Assembly: GCA_029207755.1 (NCBI GenBank)
Contig: JARCOQ010000002.1
Span: forward strand, 87,622,087 to 87,686,086
Direction of reading: 5' to 3'
Source: Chamaea fasciata
Taxonomy: Eukaryota; Chordata; Aves; Passeriformes; Sylviidae
DNA: 64,000 nucleotides
Shown: one piece after another, positions 24,091-35,804 of the stretch
Layout: every line of letters begins with the position of its first letter
Numbering within the stretch: the first letter of the stretch is position 1
Program-made: the position numbers and the translations under genes
The notes under the pieces: generated by a model
The model's input: the letters and a program-made list of their open reading frames with translations, nothing else
Told to the model about the DNA's origin: nothing
Database searches by the model: none

Positions 24091-27000
24091 AAGCAGAGCA
24101 TCTTTACCCAAGCTTAAGATTTTCTCCCATATGCTGTTTCTTTAGAACAACTTGTCTTCCTCTTTTTCTTTTTTTTTTTTTTTTTCTTTTTTTTTTTCAC
24201 AATATGCATCTGGTTTAAGGTGACTTTTTCTTTCCCAGCATATGGAGCTGAATGATTATGATGATTTAGATTTATTTAAAATCACAGCCTATTAAATGGA
24301 AAAATAAATGCTAATATGTTGATATGGTTTAGTTCTGAATGAACTATTGATACGAATGAGTAGTTTCTTCTATCATAATTACTCTTTATTAAATAAATAT
24401 ATTTTGAATTAGAGATCCTTGATTAGAAAATCACATTTTTGTCTGAAAACTGTTTCCCTGATGCTAGTATGAGAAATACCTTACATTACTCTATGAAAAA
24501 AAAAAAAAAAGCTGGTGAAATTATTCTATTTTTTATCTTTTCCTTTGCTCTGTGAATTTGGCAGTGCTTTGTGCATATTCCCTTTCACTGCTTCTCTCCT
24601 CTAATCAGTTAAGTGAGGCTCTTTCCCCTCTGTTGTTTGTGTGGATCTGTCACATAGCACCTAGAGACAGAAAAAAAACATTTTAAATAGTAAAATGCAA
24701 AACACAAAAACTAAAGGATTGAGGATCAGATACCTGAAACTCCTCTCAACATTTTCTTTTAAGCTGAGCACGTTTCAGATTAATGGTGACTCTTTAACAT
24801 AAATAATGATCTAATGAAATAAATATGAAATTGAAAAAATCATAAAAAGAATTTTACATTTAAGAATGCCATCTGTGTAACACTTAGCCTAACAATGAAA
24901 TCATTTCAGTGCCAAAACAGCTCACTCTGCTTCCAGCACAAGTTACAGGAGAGGGTAATGGCTTTGCAAAATGGCATAAAAGTCTGAGTTCAATCACAGA
25001 AGGAACACCTGGGTTCAAACTCACTCTGCTTCACACAGACAATGGATCTCACACATGAGTTTCGAACTCACCCTTGCTAATGCTTCCACCTCGAGTCATC
25101 ACAAATTTTTCAGAAAGCTGACGATTTTTATTGCAAGGAAACTTAGATATCAGAGGAGAAGATTTTGTGGGTTACACAGATACAGTCATATTACATTGAT
25201 TCTCTTCTTTCCAGCTGTGGAATCCAGAGTCTGTATCATCTGACTGAAGTGCACGGGACTCAGAAAAAAAACCCTGTTTATCTGTGGCAAGAAAAACTCC
25301 CTCATAATGCACTTAGGAGTTAACACCAGACCACCCATCAGTTTTTAGGACCAGTGTCCTAAGCTGCAGGTCTGTCTGGGCACACACTGGGAAGCTCTGT
25401 GTCACAGAATGGAGATGCTGTTTCTGTGAACAGGGAAGCCAAGTTCTTGCCATGTGCAAGGCGGCGTAGCAGAGCCATGCAGAACACAATGGAGATTGTT
25501 TGTTTATACCAGCCAAAGAGAAGAGAACATATTTGTTTTGAGTGAGCTGTGTTAGAATACATATTGTTGTATATGCCCAGGCCTCATTACACCATGCTAG
25601 TCTTCAATATGGATCAGATCCTAAAACTGCTCAACATACTGAAATAAATGTGAGTTCTACCCACAGAACATCTCCAGACTTAGGCCTCATGTCTGTCAAT
25701 GCCATCTCAAAAAAACAAATGTTCAAAGAAGAAAAACAACAAAAGTATCTTAGAGACTGTGGAGGATGCTCACGTGTGGTAGATGCCTTTCAAGGGTATG
25801 CTAGGGAACTACTTGGAGAGAGAGAGAAATCCACATACCAAGACTGGAGAAAAGAGTGAGCCTGAAAAAAAGGAGAGAGAAATAAGTTTCACCGAAAGAA
25901 ATATTTCTTATTTGTGTCTCAGAAGTTACTCTGAAAGCAAAAGGAAATTCTTTCTTCACATCAGCAATGAGGCCACACTAACATCTTCCTAGGCAAAGGT
26001 GGCCACAGCTCAAATTTTGCTTATAGATATAATCGTCAGGGCATTCACAGAGGAAGAGTTAAAGTGCTATTCAATAAACAACCTGAAGTACTGTATGCTG
26101 TATTCATATAAGGAAAGGTATGAGCCAAGGGAGAGAGATGTTCAGCTACAATCAAAGAGGATCTAAGCCTAACTGAGCACTCACATGACAGTTGGGATCA
26201 TTTCGGATCCCTTCCAATGAAGATAAAATAGCATCAAAAGCAGAGAGGTTTTTTTTCTTTCTTTTAAGGATGAAAACACAACATCATTAGTCAAATTTAC
26301 TCTGAACTTCCACCTCCTCATGTTGATTTGTACTCAGGTTCAGTAAACATATCTTTCCATCAAGGTAAATAAATGTAAAAGCCCATCAGTAACTTAATTG
26401 CTTAACGATGGATGCAGTGTGGGGTGTAACAGTGTTTCTGACTACACTGTTGATGTTAACGACCTCTCAAAAACACCTATTATACAGCTTGGCAATAAAA
26501 AAAATCTGTTCCTTCCTGAAAATCCGCTTATAAAATTTCAACCATTTTTTCCTGATGTTGGGGAGGGGGTGGAAACCCCTGAGGACAATTTTTCAGATGC
26601 ACTGATGTAAAATGGAGTTTATTCATTTGAGATGCCATCCTGTGTGGGCCTGCATGGCCCAGGGAAATTAGGCTCGAGAGAAGTGGGGGGTCCACAGTGA
26701 GGGCAAAAGTTACACAGCCTGTAGAAAACATCTCCAAATTAAAATGCCCGTGGTCCTGAGTGGGACCATTCGCTGGGAGGGGTGGAGGGCTCAGTCCACA
26801 GATGTCAGGCAGGAGCCTGATCCCGCATGCATAGCACACACCTACGGACATCTGAGAATGTGCCCTCCTCCTCTGTCCTTGCACACCTAGAGCCCTGGAT
26901 TGAGGACCCATGGGAGAAAGCAGTTGTTCCCATTAAAACCAAGCCGTTTAATAGAGGTGAAGGCAAAATCAGCTCTCCAGTGAGACAACGGTGAGGAAGG

Positions 27001-30000
27001 AGAGTATGCCAAGCATCTGAGAGTGAAATCTGGCTCACGGTGGGCAGGCAGGCACAGTGCAGAGGCACAGCTGCCAGCCTGACATGATGGATCAGAAAAG
27101 CTACTAAGGAGCTGTGAGAGTCCAGGCAATTGAAACAAAGGAGAACATGAAAAGGCAATAGGTCAGACCTTCTTTGCAATCTATCAATTAAACAAGCATC
27201 CACTTCCAAAGGAGTATGATGTCCTCAGCAGTAGATATCCCAGCACGTGATTGCTACTGTGATGGAGGGACAGACTTACCAAAAGGAATTAATAATTATA
27301 ATTACTAGTAGTGCTAATAATTTAGTTGAAGTTGCTCTTTAGTGAATCCCTCTGCAGAAATAACATGGCTGGGCATTTTGCCTTAATTCTATAGTCCCAT
27401 ACCAGCTTTACTGAGCCTGTTGGAAAACAAAGGTGTGTTCAAATCTGTCCATTACATGGGAGGCTTGTGCCAAAATCTTGCCTTCCTTCAGTTAGGCAGC
27501 AGTGGTGAGTGCAACAGTGTTGGCTTCAACTGCTTTCCCCAAAACCATGAAGCTTTCAGAAACATTCATTTCTGCTGGCATCACTCAACAGCTCATTGTT
27601 AGGATTTGTTCTCATCGGCATGCATGAACTGAGACTGATGTACAGGGTGATCCAGAGTGACAGCCTTCAGCCCCAAAAGTGGATACCTGCTTCCCTTAGA
27701 GTCCAGGGACTCACACTTGACTCAGAAGGATATATGCAAAAATTATCTTTCCTCTCTCATTTGCTCGTGTTAAGGCTAAGTGTGTTCAGCCAAATTAGCA
27801 ATCAGACAAACTGTGCACGCGGAAATCTGCACTTGTACAAACTGAGCATTTTTTTTTTTGTAACATTCCAAGATTAAATATCTTGACAAAAGATGAAAAC
27901 CATTTAACAAATCTGCCTCTAGAGAAAAGTAACATTTTTTATTCCATTTACTGTCAAACGACATATAGTTGAACACAGTCCTATAGGTTGATTTGTTGCT
28001 TTAAATAATGTCACTAACATCCAGATATCAATGTGAAAAAAGAGTTCATATTGAGCTAGATTCAATTACAGACCTAGAAACTGAAATTAAGTCTGATGTT
28101 ACATGCTTAATTCATGTTTGTGTGACTGAGAAAGGGAGTATCTGGTTTACCTTGAATTTCCTGTCTTAGTGTGGTGAAAACATGACCCATCACATTAATT
28201 AAAAAATAGTTTTCAAATGTAACTTAAGTGGTATTGCACTGGCAGGAGGAGACAAACACCTTTTTGTCCTTGACATGTTATGTGATATAAAGGAAGCTGT
28301 TCAATAGCTTTTTCCTCTATTCCAAGGTATGTCTTACAATTCTCACTGAAGAACAGGAAAAAAGGTATGATGACACCTCACAATGAGAAGCCAAAGATTG
28401 CGCTTTACTTAAAAAAATTTTAAGCATTTATTCCTCAAAACCCATAACCCTCTTCTGACCACACTCTTTAAATAGGTCCCTATAGGTAGTTATCACTTAT
28501 TTTATGCAAGTCTATATTTATCTAATTTGAGCATTATACGCAGGTTGGTATTTTCACGTTTAATACCCCCAAAATACCATATCATAGCAATGGACTTTCA
28601 ACCAGCACACATTTGACTACTGATTTCACATATGCGGCTGGGACTAACTTTTCTCCTAATATGGTGATGGCACAGGCACTATTTAAATGATTCCTGAGCC
28701 TTGTAAATATACACCAGATGTATCTTTTGTAAATGTTACATTTTTCAACATCTCAGCATTTGTGAATAGTTGAAAGCTGTGCCAGCCATGCTTTAATGGG
28801 GCACAGAAGCGTACTGCATTCAAAGAAATGGCACACCATTGCAATAGTCAAAATTACAAGTGCTGTCAAAAAGATACATTTTTCCTTTATTGATTAGCAC
28901 CAGGTAATACAGTGCTTCACATCGTACCTTCATACGTGCCTCTTTCAGCTGACAATATTTCCGTGCACATGGGTAACACAGGGAGGGATGGGGAACTTCC
29001 AGGGCTGCACTGGAGAAGAAGGGCAGAGAGGCGTGGAGAGCCACATGTGTCCATCACCTCACCCACTATGATGGTCAGAGGTGGTGGCAGAAGAGCTGTG
29101 GGAGCCACCACTCCCACAGCCATGGTTACAACTCAGGGCCACAAGGATGTTCCCACCATCCCAGAGCTGGGGAGGGAACAGAGTTCACCTTTCCCACAGG
29201 TACTGATGCAGTTTGAAGCTATGACACATTTTCCTGCAGCTCAGGCTGCTGCTTATTGGTCCTCCCTTGTTGCAGAGGTAACTCAGCACCAGCGAGAGTT
29301 ATCTCCCATTAGGGACCCCTCCGTGAGCACAGGGTGAATTCAGGTGTAAGAAGTCAGTTCCTGGGCTTTTCCAGACCTCTCTTTTTCCCTTAGCTTTTCC
29401 TGGATTTCCTGTGTCATTGTAGAAATCTCACAGAACAACCAGGAGCACTTGTGTAACAGGTTATGGAAAATGTGCTCTCTGCACCTTCTACCTCCTGGCA
29501 CTTGCCCTACCCATCACCACCATATCCAGACTGCCCTCATAGTCTCCCTGTTAGCGCCAGGCAGTAAAAGGAGCTGTCAGAAACCAGCCATCACATTTGC
29601 CTAAAAATGCACATTTTTGTAGGATTTGTCCCCCAACTCTCCCGCAGATAAGAGGAAAGACCTTTATAATACGGCACAATTACTCTTATTTGCAAGGCAG
29701 AGTGCTTTTGCTCAGTGAATTTTGTGCTGGAATTGCACCATGCGACTCAGTTCAGCAAATCAGCTAAAATCAGAGCTAGGTGACACAGGACAATAAACTT
29801 AGAGGGAATGGACTAGACATAATGCCCCACCACAAGTATTATTTCCAAGTTCACAGGCTTGCAAATTAAAATGTCCCTGGATCACTGCCATAAAAAAAGA
29901 ACATTAAAATCAGGGGAAAAGGTCTGGGCATCTGTTAGAAGCATCTAATATATACCAAATGTGTATGCTGAGCTTCTTAGATATATGCACTGCTGAAATA

Positions 30001-30599
30001 TAGCCTACGATTAATGTAAAAGCAGAAATATTTTAATTGTATTTTTCCATTTGATATTCAAATGAAAAAAATATATCTTATGAAACACAACACTTGGCTT
30101 TGCTATTTTAATAAAAAATAAGTTGTTGAGGAAAAGAAAAGCAAAACTACTGATTCCTTTCCTTATGATGATCAAATGAACCTTTCATGTTTGTATCTTA
30201 TACTTCACTTTTTAGCAATTTGAGGCAAATAGCAGATATCAAAACTTAGTAAATAATCAAAGACTTATTCAGTTTTCCAAACTGTCATGCTGCTTATCTT
30301 GTAATAACTGATCTCTTAGGTAGCATAAGCTATTTAATTGCTACTGAAGATTATTTGAATGAAAAAAGAGACGACATTCTCCCTTACCCCTCAAAAAGAC
30401 AAAACTATATTCTTCAAAAAGACACATGCCGACAGATAGATTCTGATCTCTTCTACACATGCACAAGTGCAGTAGCTAATTTTACAAGATTTGATAGGAG
30501 CTGTGTATCTGAGATTACACTCTGTCCTCCAGACTGCACATTCCACATGGAAAATGACTTAATTTGGAAATAAATTTTGCTGCTGATAAATCCAGACTC
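24091..30599. other. Gene-desert sequence
   Basis: AT-rich non-coding DNA. A pyrimidine-rich T tract occupies 24157-24198 and an A run lies at 24497-24511. GC-richer patches at 26.64-27.1 kb and 28.95-29.33 kb give overlapping chance frames (127-141 codons) on both strands, none recognisable. The segment 29660-29750, with TTACTCTTATTTGCAAGG, has a texture like a conserved element but is not called separately. Confidence 0.4.
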
Positions 30600-30900
30600 T
30601 CAAGTCTCTGGGCATCCAAAGAACCAAACCTATTAAATTATTGTAAAAAAACAGCTACTGCATTTTAAAGGGACTTTTTACAGTGTTGGCAAAGTGCGTA
30701 TTCATGTATCCCCCCTGACATGATAGACTGTAATGGCTCCAGTCTGTCATGTCAACCATCTGCATATTAAACAGTCCCTAAGTACACATTGACACAGCAG
30801 ACCCTAATAGCTCTGAAGCCGTAACAATCTATTGAGTCAATAATATGCATGTTAAAGAGCATCTCCTGTACTTCCATCAGTATCTTTTATCTTTTCCTTA
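30600..30900. promoter_or_regulatory. Candidate conserved non-coding element with a 15-bp-stem hairpin
   Basis: This high-complexity block has no coding frame and many homeodomain, POU and TALE-type words (TGACA, TGTCA, ATTAAA, TGCATATTAA, CAATAATATGCATG). Its core is an inverted repeat TGACATGATAGACTG (30716-30730) / CAGTCTGTCATGTCA (30740-30754) around a 9-base loop, with a single T-G wobble. The texture resembles enhancers around developmental genes. Conservation has not been tested, so this is a proposal. Confidence 0.35.
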
Positions 30901-33900
30901 ATTTGTATCTTCTTTTTATATGTATATTCAGAGTTAAAGTTTTAGGAACCTTTATCCTGTAATGTGCTGCCACAGATGTGAAACATGTGGCACAGAGAGA
31001 CACACGCAGTAGCAAAATCCTTCCCTAGTATTGGGGCCAGACCTTAAAATAAGAACTTCAATATTTTTACAGTGACAGAACACATTCCTCCAGATAAGGT
31101 GGAAATAGCCCCTCTTTTCTGCTGGGCTGGACCAAAGACAGTGAAAAGCCCTGGAAAGGCTCCTGATGATTTTGCGGGCTTTGGATGGAGCCCAGTGTGA
31201 TGATACTCATTTCCTATTATACATTTCCTTCTAATTAAATTAAATAGGTCACAGGGGGAAAATAAAACAAAAGACAAATGTATTTACTTACAGTAATATC
31301 AACCCCCCAAAAACGGCAATCAAAAACAAGAGAAAAGATAATACAAAACATACTGTCTCTTCATTAACTTGAAATTATGTGTACTACCACAGTCTTAATT
31401 CATTCCTGTGTGATCTTGGGATCTTTTATACCACGGAAGACGGAGACTGTTATTTAAGCATACGAAAATGGAGACTTAACTTCTTTTGTCTAGATAACTG
31501 GAGGAAAAAAAAATCTAATTTTCTTTTGTTCAACTTCACTTCACCATACCATGCTGTAATCCTCTTGCTCCCTCATCACAGGACTTTCCCTTCTTATTCC
31601 AATCTTCTTACTCTCTGAAAGTATCACAATTTAGCTTATACAAAGTGAAACCAAAGTGCAATTTGTGTTTCCAAAATGTAGACCCGAGGACAGGGAGGTC
31701 ACTTGACCCTATCAGCAGATCTTAGGTGTCCTAACTTCCCTTCTCCTTTCCATTAATTTGATACCGATGTATCTTTGATGCACATAGGGATATATTCCAG
31801 CATATTCTTGATTAACTTTCACTCCAGTGAGGGCAGAAGCATGGTACTCTCCCTCTTGCTTTCCAGGAGTGTGCAGTTCATCCTAACCCTGCCTTACACT
31901 GTTCCATGTCCCCAAAGCACACCAGACCAGATCATCTACTTCTGTGCCTCATTCAACACAGCATCCCCCAACTTCATGAGAAGCTCTGATGGCACCTGCC
32001 TTCTATTAAGTCCTTGGTAACATCTTGTAGCCAAGAGGTTTTTCTTTCCAATGCAACCGCAGGGAAGTGGATCAGATGCCTACTTCCATGTCTAGGGATT
32101 TGCCCATCCATGGGGCAGGTCCTCAAAACCTCAAACTAGTGCATAAATTTCATCTTATATGTATTGCCTGTCTACTGTGTGTCTTATCAGGACAGGACTT
32201 TCTAAACTATGGATAACACAGTACTCAAAAAAGCCACAGTAGTCACCACTTGACCTTTTTCACTGAAGATATAGCAAGCAGATATAGTTTTGGGCAGGAT
32301 ATGTTTTTCTTCCTAAATGAAAAAAAAAAAGAAAAAAGCTATTGAAAAAAAACCTAAACAAATGAACAAAACCTACAGAATGGGTGCCATTAAAAAAAAA
32401 AAAAAAAAGGTCACTGAAAGGTCTGCTATGTTGCCTGTATTTCCTTTAGCTGAGGGAGGCAGCCCCAGTGTATCTCTGGAAGCACTTGTTCCTGACAAGA
32501 AAGGGTTCACTGTCAACTCCTTTCTGTGATGCTGCAGTTCATCACCAAATTATGGATGGAGCGCAGTCCTCTCTCTACAATATTATGGGTACATCCATGT
32601 CCATTTGAGGAAAATAGGTCCTCTTCAGACCTTCTGCAGGAGCTCTCCTGATTATTCACTCTGGTATTTGCTCTGCAGCAACCCAACAGCCCCGACCAGT
32701 CCAGCCCTGGTGAAGATAGGAACATCACACAGCAACCACACAGCAGGTGTGGATCATTTATAACATCCCTTGCTCCTCTGGCACTTCTGGTTGTGCCCGA
32801 TGAGCCTTGTAGGCTTCCCAGAACTTCACAGAATTACCAGGCAATGGCAAAGAAGGACAGGAGGAGGGCTGCTGACCACACAGCCAGAGTCCTTAAACAA
32901 AAAACCTCTGCACCAAGGGTTACTGGTGTGTCACACTCACTCTGGATGGCCAACGTTTCTGGGAATTGTTCCACTGATTTAAGTGGATAGGTTGCCAGTC
33001 CAACTTCATGGACTTAGAGCAATCGATACCTGCCACCAAGTGAAAGAAGAGCCACCAGCCTTGGTCCATAAACGAGATAGGTAAGGGAAATGAAGGGAGG
33101 GCAAGTGAAAGAAACATAATGCTGTAGGTGAAGTGCTCCATGTTCCCCCAGCAACCTTCTTGTGTGTGCCATGAATGTAAGGGGAGCTCGCTTCCTGCTG
33201 CCTTGTCCTCCTCCTTCATAGCCTATTCCATGCCTAGCTGCAGCTGAGCCTACACCAGGCCGGCCTGACCCTGAATGCAAAAATTCCCAATTACTTCAGT
33301 CAAGAAGGCTCTGTATCCTCAGGAAAATGCGGGAGAGCAAAATTTGGGTAGGGCTATGATTTCATTGCCTGTGTGCATAGGATGTCTCCTTTCCTACACA
33401 GAGGAAAGCTGGCCACTCTTCCCACTTTTTTGGTTCTCAGTGTTCATCACTGCACCTGGAGTTATCTCCCATTTACCAAGGAGTTGATTTAAGTGTCTGA
33501 CTCAGTCACATATGTTTGGCTCCCTTATTCAGAGTAAGATTTGGCCTACTAGCTGTGAAAACAGCTTATATCACATGTGCTGCAAAGCCTAGCCAGAACA
33601 GGCTGAATAAAGGATGAAGTTTAATCATGGAAATGTTGACCTACAAATAGAGAACAAAATGTTAAACCACATGGTATAGGGTGCTGCACGCCCCAAATAT
33701 CAAGGAGAGGAAAGAAGAATTGAACACATTTGGAAAGTAAAGCTTACTGTTTGGGGTTTGGTTTTTTTTTTTGTTTTTTTTTAATATACATTTTCTTTCT
33801 GCATATTCGGAGAGTCAGACCCACACTGTTCCCGCTCGCAATGACACCCTGGCATCCGAAGAACAACATGACACCCACCACAAAATGCTGCTGTTGGCTA

Positions 33901-34339
33901 GCGCCGTTTAAAGCAGCAAGGTTTCGTGAGGGAGGTGAGACTGCCAAAGGCGGGCAAGTGGGGGTGTCACAGAGAGTGGGACCTGGCTGCCAGCATGACT
34001 CCAGTCTACAGGACCTGTACAAACTGGGGAGAGGTAAATGTGACGAGGATTAAAATTCCTTTCATCCGGTGTCCTTGAAGACTAGTCCTGGGTTACCTCT
34101 TACAGCTGGGGGGTGAGGGGCTGTTGTCATTATTTACACGTCATCTTTCAGCTGGGACATCCTCACCTTTGTGTGTTTCACACAAAGAAGAGCAGTGTTT
34201 CTGGCAGAGGGTCCATTTCCATTTTTAATCACAGCCATCACACAAACAGTCCATCTCACATGATGGGAAAACTTTCTCATAGGCTTTATTTAACATAATT
34301 TTGGGTGTTGCAAAGGACAAAGAATAAATTTTTTAATCA
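30901..34339. other. Gene-desert sequence
   Basis: No recognisable gene. A-rich runs occur at 32318-32341 and 32391-32408. The small frames in 31.3-33.5 kb are short and shadow each other. A stretch at 33820-33930 (around CTAGCGCCGTTTAAAGCAGC) is non-repetitive with CpGs retained and might be regulatory, but I cannot support more. Confidence 0.4.
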
Positions 34340-34650
34340 GTCATCTTGCTTTCAATGACTCGTCAGCTTTGTCTTTAGGTACACTACATTTTACACAAAT
34401 GTAGTTAACAGCAGCCGGCCGGGCCTTACTGACTGACAACTGTTCTTTACAGGATTTCTATGTGCCAAGGAGCTGGACAGTAATATCCATTTGGTATTCA
34501 TGGAAAGTACTTGCAGAACAATAACGACAATAATTGCTTCTGATTCTTGTGTTTACAACACTGCCAAAGTATCATTAGAGCCTTATTTATAGATAATAAT
34601 GCTTATTAATCACACATATTTGAATTTTGGAATGTATTAGATTAATATTT
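34340..34650. promoter_or_regulatory. Candidate conserved non-coding element
   Basis: Non-repetitive, non-coding block dense in homeodomain-type words (AATAACGACAATAATTGC, TAATAATGCTTATTAATC), with a 9-bp perfect inverted repeat ACTACATTT / AAATGTAGT at 34383-34405 and a retained CpG cluster CAGCCGGCCGGGCC near 34411. This composition is typical of enhancers in the desert around neural transcription-factor genes. It is inferred from texture only. Confidence 0.35.
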
Positions 34651-35685
34651 TTTGTAACTTGGTTCTGTACTAATGCTATGAAAAGCACTTTCTGAATGCA
34701 GCCCACTGGGAAGCCCTTGCCTGGGTAAAGTAAAAGTATCCAAGCAATCTGCAGGTGAGGGACAAAGGCCATACCTCTTCCTCAGCAGGCAAACACCAAA
34801 GCTGGACACGCCAGTTCCAAAAGCAGCTCCTTTGGATTAAAATCAGGGGCAGATGCCTGAAAAAAAATACCGTGAAAGACGTGATAGTAGTGTTGTTCTT
34901 GAACTTGCTTTTTGATGCTCTATGAAAAGGTTTGGTTTTGACTGCTTTATTAAGAAACTGGGTTTGGAAGGTGAGGAATAGATCCATCTATCCTCTCACC
35001 CTCTAACAGCCCATTCTACCCCATGGGTGAGTTTAGCCTGGACCTCAGGGTTCCTTATCAGTCAAGAGGTTGGCAATGAGAAATATACTGCAAAAAATAC
35101 TCCTAATTTTAGTTATTTTAAAAAATCCAGCTTTTCTATATCAACATCTACAATTCAATATCATGATAGAAGGAAAATAGGTTTTTTAAAAAGACATTTA
35201 CAAGTGAAAGCACCACCCAAATCTAAATACCAACTGCCCTATATTCATATCCTCCTTTGTTTCACTGTAGCCCGTTAAAATGGTGAAAAATACACCAAAG
35301 CAACTGCAGTACCAAACTCTCCCATTTTTAGTGTGTGACCAGCTCCATAAATTTGTGTTTAAATAAATTAAGGCCAGAACAATGTGGAATGTTGTATTTT
35401 TATTATTATTACGGTTTTTGAGATAGTTCTTCAAGCAAATTTGCAGAGGCTCTGTCAGTTTAGAGATGACATTTCCATCTGTTTGGTTGGGTTTTTTCCT
35501 TTTTCCCCACTGCTGCTGTAATGTAGCTAACACCAGAAAGTAGAGGAACTAGGAAGCGGGGGAGCGGGCGTTGTATTTTATTGTGTGTCCATTTTGTGGT
35601 TTTTTTTATGATACTCCCTGCACAGTGAGGATAACCTGTTGCTAAGAGTCACAGCCCTATTATCTCCAGGGATCTTTTACAGTGG
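34651..35685. other. Non-coding sequence, no recognisable feature
   Basis: Ordinary AT-rich sequence. Frames of 103 and 111 codons on the minus strand are low-complexity or chance. Confidence 0.4.
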
Positions 35686-35703
35686 CAGAAAGAAAGAAAA
35701 AAA

Positions 35704-35735
<32 letters not shown>

Positions 35736-35804
35736 AAAAAGAAAAAAAAAAGAAAAAAAAGAAAAAAAAAAAAGAAAAAAAAAAAAAAAAAAAAAAAAAA
35801 AAAG
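35686..35804 (+). repeat. A-rich low-complexity tract (A runs broken by single G)
   Basis: About 115 bases consist almost only of A with occasional G, starting from an AGAAAGAAA motif. Lysine-rich and phenylalanine-rich frames across it are artefacts. It could be an expanded retroposon tail, but I recognise no body beside it. Confidence 0.9.
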
